This document shows, in pieces, positions 44,964-53,061 of a stretch of DNA of 64,000 nucleotides. The translations under genes and the position numbers were made by a program. Below the pieces are notes generated by a model. That model worked only from the letters and a program-made list of their open reading frames with translations. It ran no database searches and had not been told where the DNA came from. The stretch is taken from positions 1-64,000 of the forward strand of contig JAFUIS010000001.1 of the NCBI GenBank assembly GCA_017468365.1, read 5' to 3'. The first letter of the stretch is position 1. Each line of letters starts with the position of its first letter. This stretch comes from Oscillospiraceae bacterium (GTDB lineage: Bacteria > Bacillota > Clostridia > Oscillospirales > Ruminococcaceae).

Positions 44964-46151
44964 TTATTTGCCTCTAATCCTCTTATACTCCATATACTTA
45001 CGCGCACTTGCCTTATCATAAAGGTTTTCAAGGAACGTTTCATCCTGCTTCATTGACGCCATTACAATGTCAACGCACTCATCGTTTGTAAATACCCTGA
45101 ACAAGTCGGGAATGCTGAAATCAGCAAACGCAGAACTCAATTCACTTCTCAATTCATCATCTGACAAATCAAGAGTTTCTTGGAGTCCCTTGAAGTTGTA
45201 TGCCAATGGCGAAGAACAGAAAGAATGGCTGTATGGGGCGATGTGCTCCAGTTTCATTTTATATAGACGCCAATAGAAATCATCCTTCTTATTCGTAAAG
45301 AAAGACCCCATACTGTTTTCCATTAAGCTCAGGTCATAATATACAGCTTCGGCCAGAAGTGCAAACGCTGTCTTAGGCTTGTTTTCTTCCAATAGGAACT
45401 CGTACATGGAGTGCCTTAGATTTCTATACAAACCAAAGTCATAGTTCTGGGCATGAATACCACTCTGTTCATTGAAATAACCCCACAGAACATCCCGATA
45501 GGGATAGTGGGTTTGAGCAATACGATGGTTCATCTCCCAGACACTCATATACCTATGACGGTGCAGGTACGGCACGTACTGGTTGTCCTTCAATTCCTGT
45601 TCACCCTTGGAGGTCAACTTGAAGAAACGCTCTGGGTATTTGGCAGACAACTCATTATGGTCTGCTACACCCAGCAGTCTATCAATCAACTCAGCCTTTT
45701 TACCAGATACCTTTTCATTGACCAGCTTGAGTTCGTCCTTAATCTCGCCCAACTTTAGCCGTTCAAGAACGGAACGTAAATCACCCGGTTCAATGAAACC
45801 ACGCTCATACAAGGAGTCCAAGACGCTCTGAGGACCTTTCACCGAATACTGATAATACCAAAACCCCTGAAAGCTGTTGTCAGAAGTTTTGTAGGTGTGG
45901 GCATAGTCCAGCATCAGAATCTCGTGGGGATACAGACCACCCTTTGACGGCGTTGCCTGCATCAGCAATTCTTCCAGAGGGGGAGGGCAATCTACCTCAG
46001 TAGTAATCTCCACCAATGGTGTCTTTGCAACGACTTCCTTCTTCACATATTCTGGTGCTGGTGGTGTGTAGGATCCAGAATTTACGGGTACTTTCGTCAC
46101 ACTATTATCAACGGGATTTGACTTCTTCTTGAATAAATCAAACAGCCCCAT
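44964..46151 (-). CDS. SAP-domain protein of the guaA island
   Basis: 395 residues starting MGLFDLFKKKSNP, after a GGGGG ribosome site. A SAP-like helix-extension-helix motif lies at about 136-165 (LERLKLGEIKDELKLVNE then KVSGKKAELIDRLL), the kind that binds DNA. The rest is mixed helical and charged, with many aromatic residues. Similar SAP-domain proteins occur on phages and integrated elements of Firmicutes, with unknown roles. It is the only gene of the island; codon use is less biased toward GAA/CTT than in chromosomal neighbours. Confidence 0.7.
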   Translation of the reverse strand: MGLFDLFKKKSNPVDNSVTKVPVNSGSYTPPAPEYVKKEVVAKTPLVEITTEVDCPPPLEELLMQATPSKGGLYPHEILMLDYAHTYKTSDNSFQGFWYYQYSVKGPQSVLDSLYERGFIEPGDLRSVLERLKLGEIKDELKLVNEKVSGKKAELIDRLLGVADHNELSAKYPERFFKLTSKGEQELKDNQYVPYLHRHRYMSVWEMNHRIAQTHYPYRDVLWGYFNEQSGIHAQNYDFGLYRNLRHSMYEFLLEENKPKTAFALLAEAVYYDLSLMENSMGSFFTNKKDDFYWRLYKMKLEHIAPYSHSFCSSPLAYNFKGLQETLDLSDDELRSELSSAFADFSIPDLFRVFTNDECVDIVMASMKQDETFLENLYDKASARKYMEYKRIRGK

Positions 46152-46164
46152 ATTATCCCCCTTT

Positions 46165-46206
46165 TTGCAGTAAGAGCCCTATGATAAATAAATCATAGGG
46201 CTCTTA
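46165..46206. promoter_or_regulatory. Long hairpin ahead of the SAP-domain gene
   Basis: AAGAGCCCTATGAT pairs with ATCATAGGGCTCTT; it lies just upstream of the ribosome site on the minus strand, without a U run. It may be the relic of a terminator of a lost upstream gene or a leader structure. Confidence 0.5.
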
Positions 46207-46236
46207 TAATCCACTTGCAATTATTCTCTTAAAAAT

Positions 46237-46254
46237 GTTGCCATTTTGTTGCCA
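46237..46254 (+). repeat. Integrase arm-type repeats, right
   Basis: Two GTTGCCA copies start at 46237 and 46248 (11-base spacing), mirroring the left pair in the same orientation. Confidence 0.5.
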
Positions 46255-46313
46255 CAAGCAGCTTCAAAAGTTTGAAAACCCTTGATATTACAGGTTTTTT
46301 TCAACCTCTGAAA

Positions 46314-46325
46314 TTATTCCCACTC
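46314..46325. repeat. Attachment-site-like direct repeat, guaA copy
   Basis: TTATTCCCACTC, the complement of the Glu-Trp-Glu-stop codons that end guaA. Confidence 0.7.
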
Positions 46326-47315
46326 AATGGTGCCGGTGGGCTTGGGAGTAAGGTCGTAAAGAACGCGGTTAATACCTTCTACCTCGTTTATAATGCGGTT
46401 AGTGACCTTATGGAGTACCTCATAGGGGATCTCTTCAATGGTTGCAGACATTGCATCTTTGGTGTTGACTGCGCGGATAATTGCGGGCCAGCCTTCATAA
46501 CGGCTGTCGTCTTTTACGCCGACGCTCTTGATGTCCGGAACAATGATGAAATACTGCCAAACTTTTTCGGCAAGTCCGCAGATGTCAAACTCTTCGCGAA
46601 GAATGGCGTCAGCCTCTCTGAGAGCGGCAAGACGGTCTCTGGTGATTGCGCCAAGGCAGCGAACACCAAGGCCGGGACCCGGGAACGGCTGACGGTAAAC
46701 CATACCATGGGGAAGACCAAGAGCTTCGCCCACAACGCGGACTTCATCTTTAAAGAGAAGTTTGATGGGTTCAACAAGCTCGAACTGAAGGTCTTCGGGA
46801 AGACCGCCGACGTTGTGGTGGCTCTTAACCGCTTTTTTGCCTTCGGCAGCTTTAATGCTTTCAAGGATATCGGGATAAATGGTTCCCTGTGCAAGGAATT
46901 CCACACCTTCAAGTTTGCGTGCTTCGTCAGCAAAAACTTCGATGAATTCTTTGCCGATAATTTTTCTTTTGCTTTCGGGGTCGGAAACGCCTGCAAGAAG
47001 ATCAAGGAAACGGTCAGTAGCATCGATGTAAACAAGGTTTGCGTCAAGCTGGTTTTTGAAAACTTCGATTACGTTTTCAGATTCGTTCTTGCGCATAAGG
47101 CCGTGGTTTACATGAACGCAAAGAAGCTGTTTGCCGATAGCCTTGATAAGAAGTGCGGCAACGACGGAAGAGTCAACGCCGCCGGAAAGTGCAAGAAGAA
47201 CTTTTTTGTCGCCAACCTGTGCGCGGATTTTGGCAACCTGTTCTTCAATAAAAGCTTTGGCAAGCTCGGGGGTGGTAATACGTTCCATATTTTCGGGACG
47301 AACATTGCTGGACAT
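46314..47315 (-). CDS. guaA: GMP synthase, ATP-pyrophosphatase subunit without amidotransferase domain
   Basis: 333 residues, against about 510-520 for the usual two-domain bacterial GuaA. It holds the ATP-pyrophosphatase domain with LALSGGVDSS (44-49) and HVNHGLMRKNE, and the C-terminal dimerisation domain with RQPFPGPGLGVR and the end KPTGTIEWE. The N-terminal glutamine amidotransferase domain is absent. The start is sound: ATG after AGGAGG, with no coding sequence upstream. It should make GMP from XMP using ammonia or a separate amidotransferase subunit, as in archaeal two-subunit enzymes. No partner gene is nearby. The 3' end is the insertion site of the adjoining island and is intact. 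Confidence 0.93.
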   Translation of the reverse strand: MSSNVRPENMERITTPELAKAFIEEQVAKIRAQVGDKKVLLALSGGVDSSVVAALLIKAIGKQLLCVHVNHGLMRKNESENVIEVFKNQLDANLVYIDATDRFLDLLAGVSDPESKRKIIGKEFIEVFADEARKLEGVEFLAQGTIYPDILESIKAAEGKKAVKSHHNVGGLPEDLQFELVEPIKLLFKDEVRVVGEALGLPHGMVYRQPFPGPGLGVRCLGAITRDRLAALREADAILREEFDICGLAEKVWQYFIIVPDIKSVGVKDDSRYEGWPAIIRAVNTKDAMSATIEEIPYEVLHKVTNRIINEVEGINRVLYDLTPKPTGTIEWE

Positions 47316-47429
47316 GGGAATTCCTCCTGTTAACAGTAAAATGGGATAACCTTAACAAAATTAATTATACTCGTCTAAAACCCGTTGCGCAACATTTTTT
47401 TAAGTTCAAAACAAAAAAATTCTGTCATC

Positions 47430-47458
47430 TTGACAAAAAATGCATAATATGCTTTAAT
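47430..47458 (+). promoter_or_regulatory. Promoter of the sdpR/sdpI-like pair
   Basis: TTGACA, a 17-base spacer and TTTAAT. Confidence 0.65.
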
Positions 47459-47485
47459 CTATTTAAAGATAATTTTAAATAGATT
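47456..47485 (+). promoter_or_regulatory. Operator-like inverted repeat
   Basis: AATCTATTTAAA pairs with TTTAAATAGATT around a short spacer. It overlaps the -10 box, so the ArsR-type repressor encoded next probably binds here and controls its own operon. Confidence 0.6.
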
Positions 47486-47504
47486 TTTGCGAAAGGAGAG
47501 AGCG

Positions 47505-47786
47505 ATTCTGGCTGTAAACGAAGTACTTTCGGCTCTTGCTGATGACACAAGACGAAGCATTCTGCAAAAACTCCGCGAAGGAAAAATAAATTCCGGCGAT
47601 CTTGCGCTATCTGTCGGTCTTTCGCCCCAGGCGCTTTCATATCACCTTTCAAAGCTGAAAAAGGCCGGACTTATTTATGAAACAAAAGAAAAGAATTTTA
47701 TATTTTATGAGCTTGATCTGACCGTCTTTGACGAAGTCATCGTCTGGATAAGCACCCTGAAAGGAGGAACCGCAGATGAAAAATAA
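47505..47786 (+). CDS. ArsR/SdpR-family repressor
   Basis: About 93 residues with the winged-helix pattern of the family: VNEVLSALADDTRRSILQKL, GLSPQALSYHLSKLKKAGLI (recognition helix) and a C-terminal helix. There is no metal-binding ELCVC motif, which fits SdpR-type regulators. A strong AAAGGAG (47493-47498) is followed not by ATG but by ATT (47505) and CTG (47508); the only standard start, TTG at 47487, lies upstream of the ribosome site. A non-standard start is therefore likely. The stop overlaps the SdpI-like gene by 11 bases, so they form a pair. Confidence 0.85.
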   Translation: MLAVNEVLSALADDTRRSILQKLREGKINSGDLALSVGLSPQALSYHLSKLKKAGLIYETKEKNFIFYELDLTVFDEVIVWISTLKGGTADEK

Positions 47787-48432
47787 AATGTGGCTCTATT
47801 ATTTCTTTATGTTACTTCCGCTTCTCGTAACCCTGGTCATTTTTCCTTTCCTTCCCGAAACAATACCTGCTCACTATAATTTTGCGGGAGAAGTTGACCG
47901 CTGGGGAAGCAAGTTTGAAACTTTTATCTTTCCTTTCTGCACAATTGCAATGGGCGTTTTCATGCTCTGGATGGCAAAAATCGCCGCAAAGGATGAAAAG
48001 GGAGGAAAAAACAACGAAAAAATCGTCTTCTGCACCGGAATGGGAATTTCTATCTGGTTTGCAATCCTTCACGGCCACAGTCTTTATATGGATTTTGCCC
48101 TTGCGGAAAAGGTTTTTGAAACCCCTGTCGATATCAATAAGCTGATCTGCATCCTTCTCGGCATAGGTATTGCAGTGACCGGAAATTTCATGCCGAAACT
48201 CCGAAACAATGCCGTTATGGGATTAAGAACAAGCTGGAGCATGAAAAACGACACTACCTGGAAAAAATCCCAGATTTTCGGCGGCGCTTCGTTCATGATA
48301 ATAGGCGTTCTCACCGTTATTGCGGGAATATTCTTTGAGGGTTATACCGCAATGTTCATCGCTCTCGGACTTCTTGTCACCGATACGGTCGTATGCGTCA
48401 TATATACTTACAAAGTTGCGCAAAAATATTAA
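47776..48432 (+). CDS. SdpI-family membrane protein
   Basis: 218 residues with five or six hydrophobic helices. The start is the DUF1648 segment (FPFLPETIPAHYNFAGEVDRWGSK), followed by an SdpI-like half (NFMPKLRNNAVMGLRTSWSM). In Bacillus subtilis SdpI gives immunity to the SDP toxin and, with SdpR, signals its presence; most clostridial homologues have unknown roles. It overlaps the ArsR-type gene, and a terminator follows. No SDP-like toxin gene is seen nearby. Confidence 0.88.
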   Translation: MKNKMWLYYFFMLLPLLVTLVIFPFLPETIPAHYNFAGEVDRWGSKFETFIFPFCTIAMGVFMLWMAKIAAKDEKGGKNNEKIVFCTGMGISIWFAILHGHSLYMDFALAEKVFETPVDINKLICILLGIGIAVTGNFMPKLRNNAVMGLRTSWSMKNDTTWKKSQIFGGASFMIIGVLTVIAGIFFEGYTAMFIALGLLVTDTVVCVIYTYKVAQKY

Positions 48433-48433
48433 A

Positions 48434-48466
48434 AAAAGCACCGCATAAGCGGTGCTTTTTTATGTC
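48434..48466. terminator. Bidirectional terminator
   Basis: AAAGCACCGC pairs with GCGGTGCTTT, flanked by A and T runs, between the convergent SdpI-like and MATE genes. Confidence 0.9.
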
Positions 48467-49848
48467 TGCTCTTCCAGCGGACACCATTTTTTCTTTATGA
48501 AACATCTCAGGAACATGGTGAAAAGGAACATGTTGTGCGCAATCATGCATCCCCATGCAGCCACAAGATTCATGCTGAGAAGCTGGGTGAAAATGAAAGT
48601 TCCGAAGATCCTTATGCCCCACATACCCATGATGTTGTAAACAAAAGGCTCCTTCGTTCTTCCAACGCCCTGCATAAGTCCTTCGATGATAATGGAAAAA
48701 CCGTAAAAAGGTTCCGAAACCGCGACCATCCGAAGTACCGTCGAACCGAGCGCAATAACTTCGGCGCTGTCCGAAAAAATATCCATAAGCGAGGGTGCAA
48801 GCACAAAAAGGCTTGCGCCGGAAATGGTCATAAGAACAACCTCGATAGGGATGAACATGTTCGCAAGGTCATGCATGCGCTGTTTGTCCTTCGCGCCGTA
48901 AGCGTTTCCGTTAAGGGTTGCCGCCGCGGTCTGCATTCCGAATCCGGGAATATAAAATGCTGATTCAACAGTATTGGCAATGGTGTGTGCCGCTGTGGAA
49001 ATTTCGCCCAGGGAGTTTATCATCGAGGCAAAAGCAACGAATCCAAGGGAAGTTCCGAACCTTTGAAGCATGTTCGGAAACGCAACCTTAAGACAGGGTT
49101 TAAGTATCTCAAAATCCGGAGCGATCCTCTGGCCTTTAGGGGAAAGCTGCGGGTGTTTCCAAAGCACCGCGGTTATAAGAATTCCGCCTACGGTAAAAGC
49201 GACCGCACTTGCGACAGCCGCACCCACAACTCCAAGTCCCGCGCCGGGAACGGTGAATTCAGCTCCGAAAATTTTGAGCACGCGGGTCTCATAAATGAGC
49301 ATAAAGTTGAGCACGACGTTTGTGGCGTTCATTATGACGCCTATTTTCATAGGTGTTTTTGTGTCGCCGGAAGCTCTTAAAACCGTTCCGAAAATAATGC
49401 TTGCAGTCCTTGGAAGCATCGGAACGTAAACGATAAAGAAATATTGCGACGCAAGTTCTCTGATTCCTTCGTCCACCTGCATCCAAACCGGCACAAGGCT
49501 GCTCAGCGAAAGAGCAAGAACGGTAAAAAACGCACCGAAAACAAGTACCGCCAGCACAGATTGCCCAACGGCCCGCTTTGCCTTTTCTTCATCGCCGGCG
49601 CCCCTTGCTTTTGCAATAAAAGCAAGAAAACCGATGCTCATGGCTGAAATGCTGCTGCTGATAAGCCAGTTTACGGTACTCGTGGAACCCACTGCCGCCG
49701 TTGCGGCAGTTCCAAGAGCGCCGACCATTGCGGTGTCAATATATTGAACGGCGGTCTGCATCGCCTGTTCAAGCATTGTCGGCCAGGCAAGCGCCCATAT
49801 AACGGCTATCATTGCCGGGTTAAGCTTTTTAAAGTAACTTCTTAACAT
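48460..49848 (-). CDS. MATE-family multidrug efflux protein
   Basis: 462 residues with about twelve hydrophobic helices in two MatE repeats. The starts ALAWPTMLEQAMQTAVQYIDTAM and LKVAFPNMLQRFGTSLGF are typical. It probably exports cationic drugs or metabolites using sodium or proton gradients. The last helix is followed by a short polar tail. It lies alone, seven bases before the zinc-ribbon gene on the same strand, so they may be cotranscribed. Confidence 0.92.
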   Translation of the reverse strand: MLRSYFKKLNPAMIAVIWALAWPTMLEQAMQTAVQYIDTAMVGALGTAATAAVGSTSTVNWLISSSISAMSIGFLAFIAKARGAGDEEKAKRAVGQSVLAVLVFGAFFTVLALSLSSLVPVWMQVDEGIRELASQYFFIVYVPMLPRTASIIFGTVLRASGDTKTPMKIGVIMNATNVVLNFMLIYETRVLKIFGAEFTVPGAGLGVVGAAVASAVAFTVGGILITAVLWKHPQLSPKGQRIAPDFEILKPCLKVAFPNMLQRFGTSLGFVAFASMINSLGEISTAAHTIANTVESAFYIPGFGMQTAAATLNGNAYGAKDKQRMHDLANMFIPIEVVLMTISGASLFVLAPSLMDIFSDSAEVIALGSTVLRMVAVSEPFYGFSIIIEGLMQGVGRTKEPFVYNIMGMWGIRIFGTFIFTQLLSMNLVAAWGCMIAHNMFLFTMFLRCFIKKKWCPLEEQT

Positions 49849-49854
49849 GATTCC

Positions 49855-50037
49855 TCAAAACTTTTTATGATCTTTGGCTTTCAGTTCAATGTATCCGCAT
49901 TTGCTGCAAACGTAAACTTCCACAGCGCTTCTTTCGGGCGTTTCAAAAATCGATTTGGTTTCGCTTTCGATTTCTATTCCGCCGAAGGTAAAAAGTTTAG
50001 CTTTCGTCATCTCGTTTTTGCATTTAATGCATTCCAT
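49855..50037 (-). CDS. Small zinc-ribbon protein
   Basis: 60 residues from ATG at 50035-50037 (MECIKCKNEM). CIKC near the start and CSKCGY near the end form a two-CxxC zinc ribbon around a small beta domain (FTFGGIEIESETKS). Such proteins are common and uncharacterised in Firmicutes. It starts upstream of, and nearly touches, the MATE gene. Confidence 0.75.
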   Translation of the reverse strand: MECIKCKNEMTKAKLFTFGGIEIESETKSIFETPERSAVEVYVCSKCGYIELKAKDHKKF

Positions 50038-50154
50038 AAAAAAGCCTCTTTTCCAAAACATCTCTATCAATTATAAAATCTGCCGCAGTCAATGTCAATT
50101 AAAACCAAAACAAAAAAACGCTTTCCGAAAAACGGAGAGCGTTTTTATTTTTGA

Positions 50155-50622
50155 TTAAAACAATTTTGCGATGTTTTCGTTGAACCAGCCGTATCCAAGG
50201 TCGATTTCCGGAATGATTTCGGAAGACATCAAAAATCCGCAAAGGAACCAGAGGGTTACGATTATCGCAATAATAACGACCACCTGCATAAACCTGAAAA
50301 ACCTTTGGTCGGAACGACGCTTTTTCTCTTTAAAGGTTTCGCTTTGCGAAGAAGTTTCTTCCGAAAAAAATTCTCCAAGGTCCCTTTTACAGTAATTTTC
50401 CGCATACATGAAAAGAAGGGACTCAAGAACGTCGTCGCTTTTTTCTCCGGACATTTTTTTGCAAAAACCCTTCATTATGCCGTTAAAAGCCTTTTTGGCT
50501 TCTTCACTGTCGCCGTAATGTTCGCTTATCTTGCGATAAACTTTCCAGCCATATCGATCCAAAAGCTCGTCATAAGCGCCGCTTTTGTGTTTTTTGATTT
50601 TTTCAAGAAGATCGTCTGCCAT
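50155..50622 (-). CDS. Membrane protein with sigma-region-2-like N-terminus
   Basis: 155 residues. The first 80 are helical and charged, and the segment AYDELLDRYGWKVYRKISEH resembles the start of sigma-70 region 2 in ECF factors, though no region 4 follows. A Lys/Arg-rich stretch precedes one membrane helix (about 110-133) and a short outer tail. It may be a membrane-tethered regulator or an unrelated protein. It lies 14 bases after the acetamidase/formamidase gene on the same strand. Confidence 0.6.
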   Translation of the reverse strand: MADDLLEKIKKHKSGAYDELLDRYGWKVYRKISEHYGDSEEAKKAFNGIMKGFCKKMSGEKSDDVLESLLFMYAENYCKRDLGEFFSEETSSQSETFKEKKRRSDQRFFRFMQVVVIIAIIVTLWFLCGFLMSSEIIPEIDLGYGWFNENIAKLF

Positions 50623-50636
50623 AAAATCACCGGCTT

Positions 50637-51536
50637 TTACATAAATTCATAGCCGTAAGCTTCGGTAACGGTTCTGGGAATTTCCATGCGGAAAGTTTTT
50701 TCCGGGTCCACCACCTGGCAAACCCTAAGGTCGCCGGTAACGCTTAAAAGCATTGCCGCTTCGTGGTCGCCCATTCCAAGTTCTTTCATCAGGAAGGAAT
50801 GCATGGCAAGAGTTGCCCCGACGCAGGCTTCGTCAGCGGTTTTTGCGGAAAAAATAGTCATGGCTTTTTCTTTTCCAAGAAGGAAAGGAGTGGGAAGTTT
50901 GCAGTCCTTAAGAACGGTTACTTTTACGGTAACAACTCCCGCAATTTCAACGCCGCAAACTTCAACTTCGCCGTCGCCCATTTTTGCGTGAAGGTCGCCC
51001 ATGGCAAGAAGCGCGCCTTCGGTATTGACCGGAAGATAAAGAACGGTGCCCGCACCAATCTGGGTGCAGTCCATGTTTCCGCCGTGGGAATCGGGTGTTC
51101 CGGTATCAATACCTTCGCCCTTAGGCGCGGTACCGATAACGCCTATCATCGGCGAAACGGGAAAACTGAGTTTGTCGTTGAATTTTATGATTCCGTCTTT
51201 TACGGGAAGGATCTTTGTCACTTCGCCGCAAACCACATTTCCGGTAATACCTTCGCCGGGTGCTCCAACCATCACTCCGTGATCGCCCAGTTCAATGTTA
51301 AGTATCTCGACTTTAAGAACGTCACCGGGCATTGCCCCTTCAACAAAAAGAGGACCGGTGGCGGGGTTTACGTTGTTCCAGTCAAGCCCGCCCAAAAGTT
51401 CGTCTTCGCTTTTAAGCTGGCCGCCAAAACAGTCAAGAGTTTCAAAACGAACCGTGTCGCCGCTTTTTGCTCTTGCGGCGGGAACGTTTTCGGACCACAT
51501 TTTATGTACTTTTGTGTCGGTGTGAACGGTAAGCAT
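50637..51536 (-). CDS. Acetamidase/formamidase family protein
   Basis: 299 residues of the FmdA/AmdA family: PATGPLFVEGAMPGDVL, GDHGVMVGAPGEG, SPMIGVIGTAP, DSHGGNMDCTQIGAG, GDLHAKMGDGEV and LLSVTGDLRVCQVVDP. These enzymes hydrolyse short amides to the acid and ammonia in the cytosol. ATG follows GGAGG. The operon order on the minus strand appears to be CBM9-like, RsmE, this gene, then the sigma-like membrane protein. The true substrate cannot be told. Confidence 0.93.
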   Translation of the reverse strand: MLTVHTDTKVHKMWSENVPAARAKSGDTVRFETLDCFGGQLKSEDELLGGLDWNNVNPATGPLFVEGAMPGDVLKVEILNIELGDHGVMVGAPGEGITGNVVCGEVTKILPVKDGIIKFNDKLSFPVSPMIGVIGTAPKGEGIDTGTPDSHGGNMDCTQIGAGTVLYLPVNTEGALLAMGDLHAKMGDGEVEVCGVEIAGVVTVKVTVLKDCKLPTPFLLGKEKAMTIFSAKTADEACVGATLAMHSFLMKELGMGDHEAAMLLSVTGDLRVCQVVDPEKTFRMEIPRTVTEAYGYEFM

Positions 51537-51576
51537 AAAAATCCCTCCAAATTGGTCTCAGTTCAAAAGTCGGTAA

Positions 51577-52308
51577 TCAAAGTTCCATTTCTCCGGCGGC
51601 ATACATTATTGCCGAAAGCGCCGCCACCGGCGCGGTTTCACATCTCAGTATTCTGGGACCGAGCGAAGCGATAAGAGCACCGTGCTCAGCGGCAAAAGCG
51701 GCTTCCTCATCGGAAAAACCGCCCTCGGAACCTACCATCATGGAAATGGTGCCGCCCCCTCTTTTCGCCATTATTTCTCTAAGTGGATATTCCGCGTGCT
51801 CAAAAAAGAAAATGGGGGTTTCGGCCTCGCACATTTTGAGCACCGCGTTTTTAAAAGTGAGCATCTCGCCCACTTCCGGAAGTTTTCCGCGTCCGCTTTG
51901 CTTTGCGGCTTCGTCCGAAATTTTGCGAAGACGCTCAAGCTTTTTCTTCATGGTCTTTTCGTCCGGGCGCGAAATACATCTTGAAGTAAGAACGGGGACG
52001 ATTTTCGAAACGCCGAGCTCAACGGATTTCTGAACAATATATTCGAGCTTGTCGAACTTCGGAAGCGCCTGATAAAGAACAACTTCCGTTTTCGGCTCTG
52101 CGGCGGAATCTTTTCTTTCAACAACGTCAAGAACGACGCTTTCGGGAAAAGCCTCGCGGATGACCGCATCGGCTTCTCTTCCTTTTCCGTCACAAAGAAC
52201 AAGGTGCTCGCCATTTTTCATTCGGAGCGAAAGTGCGATATGTCTTGCGTCTTCGCCGTTTATTTCGACGAAGTCGCCTTCAACGCTGTCAACAAAAAAT
52301 CTCGGCAT
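51577..52308 (-). CDS. rsmE: 16S rRNA (uracil-1498-N3)-methyltransferase
   Basis: 243 residues, the usual size. N-terminal PUA-like part (MPRFFVDS, DARHIALSLRMKNGEHL) and C-terminal SPOUT knot with KLEYIVQKSVELGVSKIVPV, RCISRPDEK, MVGSEGGFSDEE and LGPRILRCETAPVAAL. It methylates U1498 of 16S rRNA in assembled 30S subunits. ATG follows GGAGG. Its EHGAL codons contain a GAGCAC/GTGCTC pair. Confidence 0.96.
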   Translation of the reverse strand: MPRFFVDSVEGDFVEINGEDARHIALSLRMKNGEHLVLCDGKGREADAVIREAFPESVVLDVVERKDSAAEPKTEVVLYQALPKFDKLEYIVQKSVELGVSKIVPVLTSRCISRPDEKTMKKKLERLRKISDEAAKQSGRGKLPEVGEMLTFKNAVLKMCEAETPIFFFEHAEYPLREIMAKRGGGTISMMVGSEGGFSDEEAAFAAEHGALIASLGPRILRCETAPVAALSAIMYAAGEMEL

Positions 52309-52322
52309 TCCTTTTCCTCCAA

Positions 52323-52901
52323 TCAGTAAACAACAAGTTCAAGTTCGCCGAAATAGCGGCTTCCAAGGGGATTGATATCGGTAAAATCCGCGGGGTAATA
52401 ACTTCCGTAGTGGGGTCTTTCGCCGTCACAAAGCTTATAAAAATTGCCCGCCATTTTGTGTCCGGGAACAAGATAACTTTTTCCGAAGAATTTTTCAACA
52501 AGCGAAAGGGGAAGGGTAAAGCTGCTGCACCAATAAACTCCCTGTTCGTCCTCACCGGTATATATTCTTATAGAAACGTTTTTGGTAACGTCGGTTTCGT
52601 TTCCGGTGGTCTCGTCAATAAATTTGCAAACAAGCGCGCCGCTTCTGTTGGTGGAAAGCCAGAAATATCTTTTTCCGCCGTCTTCTTTTGCAAAAGGAGC
52701 AATGGCGGTGCCCACAACGCTTTTTTCTTCGGGAGAAACTTCAAAAACCAAAAGCTGAATGTAAAAATCGTCGTTCGAAACGCAAAGTCTTGCCTGGGCA
52801 TAAGGCTTATAATCAGCTTTTTCAAGGGGATAATTTATTATTTTTGCGGCGGGAAGAGAATTCCAAAGGGGCTCGCCGGTTATCATGCTTACGGGGAACA
52901 T
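52323..52901 (-). CDS. Carbohydrate-binding family 9-like protein
   Basis: 192 residues, no signal peptide, mainly beta structure. The N-terminal stretch PLEKADYKPYAQARLCVSND, a central YTGEDEQGVYWCSSFTLPLS, and the end MAGNFYKLCDGERPHYGSYY with YFGELELV match the CBM9-like domains found alone in many Clostridia. Sugar binding is assumed from the family; the protein should be cytoplasmic. ATG follows GGAGG. It is the first gene of the leftward cluster with rsmE. Confidence 0.75.
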   Translation of the reverse strand: MFPVSMITGEPLWNSLPAAKIINYPLEKADYKPYAQARLCVSNDDFYIQLLVFEVSPEEKSVVGTAIAPFAKEDGGKRYFWLSTNRSGALVCKFIDETTGNETDVTKNVSIRIYTGEDEQGVYWCSSFTLPLSLVEKFFGKSYLVPGHKMAGNFYKLCDGERPHYGSYYPADFTDINPLGSRYFGELELVVY

Positions 52902-52999
52902 TTTTTACTTCCTCCTTTAAAGGACAAACTTATACAAATACAGTTTATAACATATTGCTTTGCAAATCAATAAGGTTTTATTCTTTTTAGGAAAGCTAT

Positions 53000-53028
53000 T
53001 TGACAAGAAGCCCCAATTAATATAATAT
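53000..53028 (+). promoter_or_regulatory. Promoter of the substrate-binding lipoprotein gene
   Basis: TTGACA, a 17-base spacer and TAATAT. Confidence 0.7.
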
Positions 53029-53061
53029 AAGTATAAAGTTTTTTGACCGGAGGAATTCTTT

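Larger units (their letters stand above)
44795..46325. mobile_element. 1.5-kb island inserted at the 3' end of guaA
   Basis: The 12 bases that encode the last three residues and stop codon of GuaA (TTATTCCCACTC on the plus strand, 46314-46325) are repeated exactly at 44795-44806. Between them lie one SAP-domain gene and, near each end, a pair of GTTGCCA direct repeats spaced 11 bases apart, like arm sites of a tyrosine integrase. guaA is a known integration target for genomic islands. No integrase gene is left, so this is a remnant or a non-autonomous element. Confidence 0.7.
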
